A DNA stretch of 64,000 nucleotides from contig NZ_CP043006.1 of assembly GCF_008086345.1 (NCBI RefSeq), positions 4,028,032 to 4,092,031 of the forward strand. The letters are read 5' to 3'. The number at the start of each line of letters is the position of its first letter. Positions within the stretch are counted from its first letter, which is position 1. Source of the DNA: Chitinophaga sp. XS-30 (GTDB taxonomy: Bacteria > Bacteroidota > Bacteroidia > Chitinophagales > Chitinophagaceae). The notes beneath the pieces were generated by a model. The model saw nothing but the letters and a program-made list of their open reading frames with translations. It was not told the DNA's origin and made no database searches. Shown here in pieces: positions 43,340-52,600 of the stretch. The position numbers and the translations under genes were made by a program.

Positions 43340-44671
43340 ATGCGCAAACAACTATCAAACTGGGGAAACTACCCCGTGCTGACATGTGAAGAAAGCTCCT
43401 TCTCCCAGGAGGAGCAGCTGAAACAGTATGTAGATACCCATGATCATATTATTGCCCGGGGGAATGGCCGTTGTTATGGCGATGCCTCCCTGGGAGAGCA
43501 TAGCGTCTCCACCCTGCGGTACGATAAAGCCCTGCTTTTTGATGTGGAAACCGGGGATTTTGAATGCCAGGCCGGCATGACGCTGGACCAGGTGCTGGAG
43601 ATCACCGTGCCGAAAGGATGGTTCCTGCCGGTTACCCCCGGCACCAAATTCATCACCGTCGGCGGCGCCGTGGCATCGGACGTGCATGGCAAGAACCATC
43701 ACGCCGAAGGCAGCTTCTCCAATCATATTATCCGGATGGATGTGCTGACCGGCAAAGGTCTCATTACCTGCTCCCGGGATAACAATTCCGACCTGTACTG
43801 GGCCACCTGCGGCGGGATGGGCCTCACCGGCATCATCACCAGCGTAAGGTTCCGCCTCAAAAAGATAGCAACGGCCTACATCCGCCAGAAACAGATCAAG
43901 GCGGAAAACCTGGACGAGATACTGCGCCTTTTCGATGAACATGCGCATTACACTTATTCCATGGCCTGGATCGACTGCCTGCAGAAGGGAAAGGCCTTTG
44001 GCAGGAGCATCCTCATCGTAGGCGAGCACGCCACCCCCGGGGAGCTGAATCATAAGCAGGGCCGCGATCCGCTGGTACTGCCGCCCAAAATGAAACTCAC
44101 CGTTCCTTTCAACCTTCCCTCTTTTGCACTGAACAATTTTTCCGTGAAGGCCTTCAATGCCCTTTATTACGGGAAGAACTACAAAAAGGTGATGGAAGGC
44201 GTAGTGCCATATGAGCCATTCTTTTACCCGCTGGATGCGATCCATCACTGGAACCGCGGCTACGGCAGGGATGGTTTCGTGCAATACCAGTTCGTGCTGC
44301 CGATAGACCGGAAAGAAGGCCTGACCGCTATCCTGCGCGCGATCAGTGACAAAGGATGGGGCTCCTTCCTTGCGGTGCTGAAGGTTTTCGGCAAGCAGGA
44401 CGATCTGATCTCCTTCCCGATGGAAGGTTATACGCTGGCGCTGGACTTTCCCGTGCGCAAAGGGCTGTTCCCTTTTCTGGATGAGCTGGATGCCCTCGTA
44501 CTGCAATACGGCGGCCGCCTTTACCTCACGAAAGATGCCCGCATGCAGCAGGAAGTGTTCTGGAAGAGCTATCCCAACGCCGCAAAGTTCATGGACATCG
44601 TCCGCACCTATAATCCCGGCGGTAAATTCCGTTCCGTACAATCCGACCGCCTTCTGTTAACACCCCAATAG
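43340..44671 (+). CDS. DprE1-like FAD-dependent decaprenylphosphoryl-ribose oxidase
   Basis: The 443-residue flavoprotein has a PCMH FAD domain (IIARGNGRCYGDASLG; VTPGTKFITVGGAVASDVHG then KNHHAEGSFSNHI) and the DprE1 substrate end (SFPMEGYTLALDFPV; GGRLYLTKDAR). HGKNHH and the active-site Lys398 (TKDAR) match mycobacterial DprE1, which oxidises the 2'-OH of polyprenyl-phospho-ribose. The residue in the position of the mycobacterial Cys387, target of benzothiazinone drugs, is Ala367. I use the ATG at 43340; a TTG three codons earlier overlaps the previous gene. It works with the reductase encoded six bases downstream. Confidence 0.88.
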   Translation: MRKQLSNWGNYPVLTCEESSFSQEEQLKQYVDTHDHIIARGNGRCYGDASLGEHSVSTLRYDKALLFDVETGDFECQAGMTLDQVLEITVPKGWFLPVTPGTKFITVGGAVASDVHGKNHHAEGSFSNHIIRMDVLTGKGLITCSRDNNSDLYWATCGGMGLTGIITSVRFRLKKIATAYIRQKQIKAENLDEILRLFDEHAHYTYSMAWIDCLQKGKAFGRSILIVGEHATPGELNHKQGRDPLVLPPKMKLTVPFNLPSFALNNFSVKAFNALYYGKNYKKVMEGVVPYEPFFYPLDAIHHWNRGYGRDGFVQYQFVLPIDRKEGLTAILRAISDKGWGSFLAVLKVFGKQDDLISFPMEGYTLALDFPVRKGLFPFLDELDALVLQYGGRLYLTKDARMQQEVFWKSYPNAAKFMDIVRTYNPGGKFRSVQSDRLLLTPQ

Positions 44672-44677
44672 ATCCCG

Positions 44678-45412
44678 ATGACACCTACCGTATTGATATT
44701 AGGCGCTACTTCAGACATGGCTGTAGCCATTGCCCGGAGATATGCCGCCGGAAACTATGCCATTCAGCTCGCTGCCCGCAAACCGGAGCAGCTGTACGCT
44801 TTGCAGCAGGACCTGCACATCCGCTCCGGTGCTGCAGTGACCACGCATGCTTTTGACGCCCTGGATTTTGACAGTCACCATACCTTTTATCACCAGCTGC
44901 CGGTAAAACCGGATGTGGTGATCTGCGTATTCGGCTACCTCGGCAGCCAGGAAACCGGGCAGCAAAACTGGCAGGAAGCCTCGCGCATCCTGCATACGAA
45001 CTACACCGGCGCGGTATCCGTGCTGAATGTAGTGGCGGAGGATATGGCCGCGCGCCGTTCCGGCGCCATTGTGGGCATCAGCTCCGTGGCCGGGGAAAGA
45101 GGCAGGATGAGCAACTACCTGTATGGCAGCGCCAAGGCCGGTTTTACCGCCTATCTTTCCGGTTTGCGCAACCGGCTGTTCCACGCTGGTGTACATGTGA
45201 TGAGCGTACAACCCGGGTTTGTGTACACCCGCATGACGGAAGACCTCACGCTCCCGCCCCTGCTCACCGCCCGTCCGGAAGATGTGGCCAAAGATATTTT
45301 CAAGGCCGTCATCGCAAAAAAGAACGTTATTTACACCAAATGGTTCTGGCGGTACATCATGTTCATCATCAGGAGCATTCCCGAGTTCATCTTCAAAAAA
45401 ATGAAACTCTGA
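44678..45412 (+). CDS. DprE2-like short-chain reductase
   Basis: The 244-residue protein is a classical SDR: glycine-rich NAD(P) motif LILGATSDMAVAIARRYA, a Ser in VGISSVAGERG and the catalytic pair Tyr149-Lys153 in YLYGSAKAGFTAYL. Together with the oxidase just upstream it should reduce the 2'-keto intermediate to polyprenyl-phospho-D-arabinose, completing the epimerisation. Mycobacterial DprE2 has the same length (about 254). The C-terminal WFWRYIMFIIRSIPEFIFKK is hydrophobic and basic, fitting membrane contact with a lipid substrate. SDR enzymes are hard to tell apart, so this call leans on gene order. Confidence 0.85.
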   Translation: MTPTVLILGATSDMAVAIARRYAAGNYAIQLAARKPEQLYALQQDLHIRSGAAVTTHAFDALDFDSHHTFYHQLPVKPDVVICVFGYLGSQETGQQNWQEASRILHTNYTGAVSVLNVVAEDMAARRSGAIVGISSVAGERGRMSNYLYGSAKAGFTAYLSGLRNRLFHAGVHVMSVQPGFVYTRMTEDLTLPPLLTARPEDVAKDIFKAVIAKKNVIYTKWFWRYIMFIIRSIPEFIFKKMKL

Positions 45413-45476
45413 ACAGGCATTCCGGTTTGGTATATTTATCTGCCGGGCGTTTCCGGTTAAACTAAAAAATGAGATC

Positions 45477-46070
45477 TTGACGAACGTTATCGCTTTCTTT
45501 GACTTCGATGGTACCATTACAACAAAGGATACATTGTTTGAGATCATCCGGTTTCAGAAAGGTAGCGCGGCTTTCTATGCCGGGATGCTGGTGCTTTCGC
45601 CCCTGCTGGTCATGTTCAAAATGAAGCTGATCTCCAATCAGCGGATGAAAGAGATCGTATTGCGGTTCTTTTTCCGGAACGACAGCTTTCCGGTATTCCA
45701 GCAGCTTTGCGACGACTTCTGCCGGCACCGGCTGCCCTCCCTCCTGCGCCCCAAAGCGCTCAATGCCATTGCCTGGCACCAGTCGGAAGGGCATGCCGTA
45801 TATATTGTTACCGCTTCTGCCGAGAACTGGGTAGCACCCTGGAGCCAGACGCTCGGCATTCCCTGCCTGGGCACCCGGCTGGCAGTGAAAGACGACCAGA
45901 TCACCGGCCTCCTGGAAGGAAAGAACTGCAACGGGGACGAAAAGGTCTGCCGCATCCGCGAAGCCGTTCCGCTCACCGCTTTCGAGACCATCTATGCTTA
46001 CGGGGACAGCAGCGGGGACAAGGAAATGCTGGCACTCGCGCAGCATAAGGGTTTCCGGGCATTTGAGTAA
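45477..46070 (+). CDS. HAD-IB phosphatase of the arabinose-lipid cluster
   Basis: The 197-residue protein has the HAD motifs AFFDFDGTITTKDT (nucleophile DFDGT), TASAENW (motif II Ser in the IB layout) and YGDSSGDKEMLALA (motif III-IV). IB members include SerB and lipid-phosphate phosphatases. In mycobacteria a separate phosphatase removes the 5-phosphate from decaprenyl-phospho-5-phosphoribose before DprE1 acts; this gene is the natural candidate here, though the mycobacterial enzyme belongs to a different family. The start is TTG at 45477. Just before it ATG-AGA-TCT-TGA forms a 3-codon ORF whose stop overlaps this start. A hydrophobic segment (YAGMLVLSPLLVMFKMK) suggests membrane contact. 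Confidence 0.8.
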   Translation: MTNVIAFFDFDGTITTKDTLFEIIRFQKGSAAFYAGMLVLSPLLVMFKMKLISNQRMKEIVLRFFFRNDSFPVFQQLCDDFCRHRLPSLLRPKALNAIAWHQSEGHAVYIVTASAENWVAPWSQTLGIPCLGTRLAVKDDQITGLLEGKNCNGDEKVCRIREAVPLTAFETIYAYGDSSGDKEMLALAQHKGFRAFE

Positions 46071-46169
46071 GCGGCTTATTACGGCATCTCCAGCAGGAAT
46101 ACGGCGGTAAAAACAATATTTCGGCTGCCGGATCGTCTACTCCATAGCCGAATGTCTTAATTTCGATCT

Positions 46170-47945
46170 ATGGAACAACAGCACAAACGCGCAAAGGTTA
46201 GCTTTTCGAGCATCAGGAAGGCACTGCGATTATATGAGTATGCGAAACCCTACCGCTGGCAATTCGGCCTTGGATTGCTGATGCTGCTATTGTCCACCTC
46301 GGCAAGCCTGGCCTTTCCGAAATTGCTTGGAGAGCTGGTGGACGCGGGGCATCAGGGCGTATTGTTGCAGCAGCTGGACCGCATCGGCCTGATACTCGCC
46401 GCCGTGCTGATACTCCAGTCCGTTTTCTCCTATTTCCGCATCCGCATATTTGTGACCGTAACGGAAAAAACACTCGCTGCACTGAGACAGGCCACGTATA
46501 GTCACCTGATCCGCCTGCCCATGAAATTCTTTGCAGAGCGGCGTGTAGGGGAACTGAACAGCCGCATTTCTTCGGATATCTCGCAGCTGCAGGACATGTT
46601 CACCACCACGCTTGCCGAGTTTCTCCGCCAGGTGATCATCATCACCGGCGGCATTGTGCTGCTGGCGCTCACTTCCGCGAAACTCACACTGTTCATGCTG
46701 GCCGTTCTCCCCGTGATATGCGTATTGGCAGTGGTATTCGGCCGCTTCATCCGGAAATTCTCCAAACAGGTGCAGGCCCAGGTGGCCGAATCCAATACCA
46801 TCGTGGAAGAGACCCTGCAGGGCATCTTCAATGTGAAAGCATTTGCCAACGAATTTTTCGAGATCGGGCGTTACCGCAATAAAACCAATGAGGCCGCCAA
46901 AACCGGGATGAAAGCAGGCTCCTACCAGGGCGCTTTTGTGTCGTTCCTGATCCTGGGGCTGTTCGGCGCCATGGTGGCCGTGATCTGGAAAGGCGCCATG
47001 CTGATGGCGGAAGGGCAACTGGACGTGGGACAGCTTTTCTCCTTCATCCTCTATTCCGGTTTCATCGGCGGCTCCATCAGCGGGCTGGCGGAAATATATA
47101 CCCGTATCCAGCGCGCCATCGGCGCATCCGAGAACCTGCTGGAGATACTGGATGAGCCGGTAGAGGAAATTCACCCCCTTCCCCCGGCGGAGCGCACCCG
47201 CAGCATTGCCGGCGCCATCCGTTTCGAAGATGTCAGCTTTCAATATCCCAGCCGGAAAGATATCGCTGTGCTGCATCATGTAAGCTTCTCCGTGCAGCCC
47301 GGTGAACAGGTGGCGCTTGTTGGCCCCAGCGGCGCCGGAAAATCCACTATCGTTTCCCTGCTGCTCCGTTTCTATGACCCGGTGCAGGGTGGCATTTACT
47401 TCGACGGGAAAGATGCGCGGTCATTCGACCTGTCCGCCCTCCGCAACCAGATGGCCGTAGTGCCGCAGGATGTGTTCCTCTTTGGCGGCACCATCCGGGA
47501 AAATATTGCGTATGGAAACCCCGACGCCACGGAAGAAGCGATCATCGATGCCGCGCAGCAGGCCAATGCGCTGGATTTCATCCGCAACTTCCCCGAAGGG
47601 CTGGATACCGTGGTGGGCGAACGCGGCATACAACTGTCCGGCGGGCAGCGCCAGCGGATCGCCATTGCCCGTGCCGTGCTGAAAGACCCGGGTATCCTGA
47701 TACTAGATGAAGCCACTTCCGCACTGGATTCCGAATCCGAACGCCTCGTGCAGGATGCGCTGGACAAACTGATGCGCGGAAGAACGTCCATCGTCATCGC
47801 CCACCGCCTCTCCACCGTCCGCCGCGCGGATATGATACTGGTGCTGGATAAAGGGATGATCGTGGAGGAAGGTACCCATGAGGAGTTGATGGTGAAGGAT
47901 GAAGGGCTGTACCGCGGGCTGAGCGAGTTGCAGTTTACGGCGTAG
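46170..47945 (+). CDS. MsbA-type ABC exporter
   Basis: The 591-residue protein is a half-transporter with six membrane helices (about 40-320) and an ATPase. Walker A is GPSGAGKSTI, the signature LSGGQRQRIAIARAVL and Walker B ILILDEATSALD, with the catalytic Glu present, unlike the exporter at 35553-37349. HRLSTVRRADMILVLD is the switch region. Homodimeric MsbA-like transporters flip lipids or export drugs. It lies 99 bases after the HAD gene on the same strand with no terminator seen, so it may move the lipid-linked product, but that is only a guess from position. Confidence 0.9.
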   Translation: MEQQHKRAKVSFSSIRKALRLYEYAKPYRWQFGLGLLMLLLSTSASLAFPKLLGELVDAGHQGVLLQQLDRIGLILAAVLILQSVFSYFRIRIFVTVTEKTLAALRQATYSHLIRLPMKFFAERRVGELNSRISSDISQLQDMFTTTLAEFLRQVIIITGGIVLLALTSAKLTLFMLAVLPVICVLAVVFGRFIRKFSKQVQAQVAESNTIVEETLQGIFNVKAFANEFFEIGRYRNKTNEAAKTGMKAGSYQGAFVSFLILGLFGAMVAVIWKGAMLMAEGQLDVGQLFSFILYSGFIGGSISGLAEIYTRIQRAIGASENLLEILDEPVEEIHPLPPAERTRSIAGAIRFEDVSFQYPSRKDIAVLHHVSFSVQPGEQVALVGPSGAGKSTIVSLLLRFYDPVQGGIYFDGKDARSFDLSALRNQMAVVPQDVFLFGGTIRENIAYGNPDATEEAIIDAAQQANALDFIRNFPEGLDTVVGERGIQLSGGQRQRIAIARAVLKDPGILILDEATSALDSESERLVQDALDKLMRGRTSIVIAHRLSTVRRADMILVLDKGMIVEEGTHEELMVKDEGLYRGLSELQFTA

Positions 47946-48108
47946 GGAGAGGGCCTTACTGCGGTCTGATGATCAGGCAAACGAAAGCCGAACGGCATCG
48001 TAACCCTCCTTTTTTCCCGCCTCCATTGAAGCGGCAATTCAAAGCGTTCAAACCAGGGACAAGATTGGAAAAATTCCCGGGATCGAATTTCTTCGATCGG
48101 GATATTCA

Positions 48109-48150
48109 ATCCATAATAGTTGACAACGTCAACTATTATGGATATCTTTG
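48109..48150 (+). promoter_or_regulatory. marR operator overlapping a consensus promoter
   Basis: ATCCATAATAGTTGAC (48109-48124) and GTCAACTATTATGGAT (48128-48143) form a perfect 16-bp inverted repeat with a 3-base centre. The -7 element TATCTTTG (48143-48150) starts at its right edge; a TTG at 48120-48122 lies 20 bases before it as -33. A MarR dimer bound here would block RNA polymerase. The ATG at 48155 is only four bases after the -7 element. Confidence 0.8.
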
Positions 48151-48154
48151 ATCT

Positions 48155-48595
48155 ATGAAACAGGCATTCATAAACGAGATCAGAGCTTTCAACCGGTTTT
48201 ATACCAATATTATTGGCCTGCTTGACAGACATATCCTGGATAGCAGCTATTCCCTGCCTGAGGTAAGGGTTCTGTATGAGCTATATCACAGTCCCATGCT
48301 AACCGCCTCGGACATCATTGCTTTGCTGGATATCGACAAAGGATACCTGAGCCGCATCCTGAAGCACTTCGAAAAGAACAAACTCATCACCAAAGCTGGC
48401 TCTCCCACCGATAAACGTGCGGCTATGTTGCAATTGACCAATAAAGGAAAAGCAGTGTTTGAAACCCTGAATGAAGCCTCTGATAAACAGGTGGGGACGA
48501 CTTTCAAAGATCTTACAGAAAAAGAATGTCAGGAGCTCGTACAAAAAATGAAGGAGATACAATTGCTCATCAACAGGAAAAATCTGAAAAAATGA
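48155..48595 (+). CDS. MarR-family regulator (autoregulated)
   Basis: The 146-residue protein has the MarR winged-helix layout: YSLPEVRVLYELYHSPMLTA begins the core, DIIALLDIDKGYLSRILKHF is the recognition helix, and the wing is ITKAGSPTDKRAAMLQLTNK with the family's DKRA motif. A perfect 16-bp inverted repeat covers its own promoter, so autorepression is likely. It overlaps the GNAT gene by four bases (ATGA), and a monooxygenase-like gene follows. In many bacteria the MarR and GNAT parts are one protein; here they are separate but coupled. The signal is unknown. Confidence 0.92.
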   Translation: MKQAFINEIRAFNRFYTNIIGLLDRHILDSSYSLPEVRVLYELYHSPMLTASDIIALLDIDKGYLSRILKHFEKNKLITKAGSPTDKRAAMLQLTNKGKAVFETLNEASDKQVGTTFKDLTEKECQELVQKMKEIQLLINRKNLKK

Positions 48596-49095
48596 AACAA
48601 ACGATTGATCTGGATAGTATTCAGATAAGAACAGCGCTGAAGCCCGGGGATCTCGGATATATCATTTACAGGCATGGCAAGCTGTATAGTACGGAGTATG
48701 ACTACGGTATATCTTTTGAAACCTATGTGGGGGCCGGCCTGCATGAGTTCTATCAAAACTATGATGATCAGCTGGACCGGGTGTGGATATGCGAACACAA
48801 CAATAATATCATCGGTTTTGTGTTGCTGATGCACCGGGGCAATGACACCGCGCAACTTCGTTATTTCTACCTCGAGCCGGAATACAGAGGTATTGGTTTG
48901 GGGAAAAAGCTCATGCAGCTTTACATGGATTTCCTCAAAGAAAAAGGATACCGGCACGCTTACCTGTGGACCACGCACGAATTACATGCTGCGTCTTCCC
49001 TTTATCAGCGGCACGGATTCAGATTAACGGAAGAAAAAAAGTCCACCGCATTCGGCAAACCATTGCGGGAACAGCGGTATGATCTTTCAATATAA
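48592..49095 (+). CDS. GNAT-family N-acetyltransferase
   Basis: The 167-residue protein starts at ATG 48592, which overlaps the marR stop (ATGA). The acetyl-CoA site is LEPEYRGIGLGKKLMQLYMD (motif A, R-G-I-G-L-G), with LWTTHELHAASSLYQRHGF as the end of the fold. It resembles the C-terminal half of fused MarR-GNAT regulators, including the opening IRTALKPGDLGYIIYRHGKL and YDYGISFETYVGAG. The substrate is not known; these enzymes may acetylate a small toxic amine. A longer start at 48526 would overlap the marR coding region and adds no family sequence. Confidence 0.92.
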   Translation: MKQTIDLDSIQIRTALKPGDLGYIIYRHGKLYSTEYDYGISFETYVGAGLHEFYQNYDDQLDRVWICEHNNNIIGFVLLMHRGNDTAQLRYFYLEPEYRGIGLGKKLMQLYMDFLKEKGYRHAYLWTTHELHAASSLYQRHGFRLTEEKKSTAFGKPLREQRYDLSI

Positions 49096-49099
49096 CACT

Positions 49100-49399
49100 A
49101 TGATAGAAAGGCATTGGAAAGGCATTGCAAAAAAGGAACGGGCCAGGGACTACATTGATCATCTTGAAAAAGACACCTTTAAACAGCTGGTATTGATAGA
49201 TGGTTTTGTTTCTGCTAAAATTTTGACCAGAAATGTGTATGAGGGAATGGAGTTTTTAATCGTAACGGAGTGGCAAAGTATTCAGGACATTAAACAGTTT
49301 ACCGGGCCGGACATAGAAATTGCTATAGTTCCGGATGAGGTCCGCTCCATGATGCTAACTTATGATAAAAAAGTAACACACTACACGGTTTGTCTGTAA
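49100..49399 (+). CDS. Antibiotic-biosynthesis-monooxygenase-like (ABM) protein
   Basis: The 99-residue protein has the ferredoxin-like ABM pattern: MIERHWKGIAKKERARDYID, a central IDGFVSAKILTRNVYEGMEF and the strand LIVTEWQSIQDIKQFTGPD. Small ABM-fold proteins act as cofactor-free oxygenases, haem-degrading enzymes or unknown stress proteins. It starts four bases after the GNAT stop (ATG 49100), so it is the third gene of the marR operon. No catalytic residue set is visible that would separate enzyme from non-enzyme members. Confidence 0.8.
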   Translation: MIERHWKGIAKKERARDYIDHLEKDTFKQLVLIDGFVSAKILTRNVYEGMEFLIVTEWQSIQDIKQFTGPDIEIAIVPDEVRSMMLTYDKKVTHYTVCL

Positions 49400-49599
49400 A
49401 CCACTGTAAAACAAGGTATGCCATAGCCATGAAATAATAATTTTTGCTCCCGGCAATTTAAAGCAAAAAGTAATTCGTCCCCGACTGAAATTTTTCCCTG
49501 TTATCCAGCGTTTATAAAAACTGTTTCCTCCCGGTAAAAAGCACAAAAACCTGGTAACCAGCATCCTTCGAAAAACCCCTGGCAAATCCCGGGAAATGG

Positions 49600-49607
49600 T
49601 AACTTTG
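49600..49607 (+). promoter_or_regulatory. Possible -7 element of the helicase gene
   Basis: TAACTTTG matches TAnnTTTG exactly, 51 bases before the TTG start at 49659. There is no TTTG at the -33 distance. The rest of the gap 49400-49658 shows no ORF or repeat. Confidence 0.4.
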
Positions 49608-49658
49608 GAGAGTTTGCCTGCTCATCCCGGTGATAACTGTCCAGCATAAACGAATACT

Positions 49659-52600
49659 TTGAGAACAACAGATCTTTCGCAGTTCCTGCAGACTGCTTTT
49701 CAGCACGGAGCCTATACAACAGACGATATTATCGCTACCGTATTGCCCTTGTTCAACACGGTGCAGTCCATTCACGATGCCGGTATGGTCGCGCCGTTTG
49801 ACCATGACGATATTATTCAGGCTCAAGGCCGTACGCTCACCATCGATACCGCTATTGCGCATCCCGGGCAGGAGGCGCAGGACAAACTGGATGCCCTCAC
49901 CGGCAGCCAGCATCCGCATTTCCGGGTGGTGGACAAAGTAAAGGTACTGGCGGACGACAACGGTTCCTTCAGCCTGCTGGTGCATAAAGACCTGCAGCAA
50001 CCCCTGCGGCATGCGGCGTACATTCCGGGATATAGAAGTTATGAAATGCTGCTCGGCCATCATGATGAGCAGACGGATATTTTCTGCCTCGGTCTCGTGC
50101 TGGCCAGCGTGGCGTTCGGCCTCGATCTGCGGACACCGGAGGGACTGGATGCATTTGTCGCGCAACGCGCCCATCCCCTGCGTTTTGCCCGTATCCATCC
50201 TGCCGTAGGTACGCTCATCACGGAAATGACGGCATTACATCGCGCGGAACGCACGCAGGACTTGCAGGAGGCCATACGGCGACTGGAACATTACCGTGAT
50301 TTCGATCCGGAGAAACAGATCGATCTGGCACAGGTGGCCGGCTGGGTCCATCATGAGCGCAAAGAGCGGCAGGCCTTCATCCTCAACAAGCTCCGCAACC
50401 GCCTGTTCGATGTCAGCCGCAGGAACCGCCTGCTTTACTACAAACCCAATGCTCGCTTCGTGAACCTTACGCTGGGGAGTGTGCCCATGGTGCTGCATCA
50501 CCAGAGCATCCGCCCGGACCTGCTTTTTACCTGGAATGAAGGGATCGCGGGGCATGTCATTGGCATGAAAGACCTGGTGCTGAACAAATATCTCCGCTTC
50601 GAAGATCATATCTACCTGCCTTCCGTATTGAACAAAGTGCGGCTGGAAGCGCAGCGTGACGTGCAGGAATACGGGTTCAGCCAGCTAAAGCTCGTAGTGG
50701 CCTTCCTGCGCTGGCACAACCTCAGCGAAGAGGGAGAAAAAGAAGAAAGCATCTTCAGCCCCCTCCTGCTCATTCCGGTATCATTGAAAAAGAGAAAACA
50801 GGTTGGCGGCGATCAGTATGTACTGAGCATTACGGACAACAATGCCGAGGTCAATCCCGTGCTGGCCAACCAGCTGCGCGAGTTGTACGGCATCACGCTG
50901 CCGGATATGGTTGACCTCGAAGAGATGAGCGTGACGCAATTCTACCAGCTGTTGCAGTTGCAGATCGAAGGGGCCAACCGCGGCATTGTGCTGCAGTACA
51001 CGGACAAGCCGGGCATCCGGCTGATATACAAGGAAGCGCGGGATACCGTGAATCAATATCATCAGAAACTGCAAAAAGCGCCGTTGCCGGCGCCGGAAGA
51101 CCAGGAGCTGTTCCAGATCGCCGCGGAAACGGAGAACCCCTACCGCTGGGATTTCGACACCTGTCACATTGTGCTGGGCAATTTCAACTACAAGAAGATG
51201 AGCCTGGTGCGCGATTACAATGCCGTGATCGATCAGCCGCAACAGCATGCCGTATTTGAGCAGCTCTTCAGCGCACAGCCAAAGCCGGTGGAAGAAACCG
51301 CAACGCCATCCCCGGCGCTGCCGGAAGAATGGTTCCATGTGATACAGGCAGATCCCACACAGGCCAGGGCCATTCTGCAAGCCAGAAAAGGGGAAAGCTA
51401 CATCATCCAGGGCCCTCCCGGCACCGGGAAAAGCCAGACCATCACCAATCTCATTGCGGATTTCGTGGCCCGAGGCAAACAGGTGCTGTTCATCTGTGAG
51501 AAAAGGGCTGCGCTGGATGTGGTATATCACCGCCTGAAACAACAGGGACTGGATGAGCTGTGCTGCTATATTCACGACAGCCAGGCGGATAAACGCGCCT
51601 TTATTAAAGACCTGAAGCTGACTTACGAAGCGTTCCTGCAAAAGGGGCCGGACCTTCACAGTATCAGCGTGAAGCGGAACGCGCTGCTGCATACCCTTCA
51701 GCAACAACTTCAATTGCTGCAGGAATTTCACGATACGCATGCGCAGGAACAGGAACATGCCGGTATTGCCGTGCGTGCCCTTATGGAGCGATTGCTGGCC
51801 CTGAAGCCGCTGCTGCGCCCGCTGGACCCTGTGGAGGAAGAAAAAGTACCGCATTACCGGCAATGGATCGCGCACGGGCATGTTGTGGAACTGCTGGGCG
51901 AAGCGCTGGAAGAAAGCGGCGCGGACCCGGTATTCGCCGCACACCCGCTTAGCAGGGTGCATGAACAGGTGTTTGCGGCGGAACATCCGCATACGTTGCT
52001 GGACAAACTCGTCAGCGGCTGTCAATCATTATTATCGGTTGTGGAAGAAGTGATCAAGGCGAACGATCTGGAAGTGCAAACCCTGGATACGCTGAAACAG
52101 CTGGCCGTGCAGGCCACGCTCCTGCTGCCATTGGCGGAAAGCAACAACCTGCAGCTGGTTGATCCTGAACACCCGGAAGCACAAGCCTTCGAGCGGGAAG
52201 TGAAACTTTGCCGGTCCATGCAGCGGATGCTTGACGAAGCCATGCAGCAGAACATACATTGGACACAAAAAACCGGTGAGCAGGATACCTTGCAGGCCAT
52301 AGCCATTGCCGCAAAACACGAGAACAGTTTCTGGCGGTTCCTTTCCGGCGACTGGCGCAGGCTGCAAAAACAATTGACAACGCGGTACGACTGGTCGCAA
52401 CACACGGTAAAACCGCCGCTGAGCAGCATACTGGCGTTGCTGAAAGCGGAACATGATGCCGCCGGACAACTGGCCGGAAAACGCCGCAGCATACAACTTG
52501 AACGCGGGATCGACAATATCGATCTCACCTGGCTGTCCATCGAAAGGCTACGCACACGCCTGGCTGATCCCTCCCTGCAATACCTGTTGCAGCATCCGCA

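Noticed and set aside
43355..44641. 428-codon open frame antisense to the DprE1-like gene
   Set aside because: Shadow frame: no recognisable domain, His/Gln-rich composition, and the plus strand encodes a clear DprE1-type protein.
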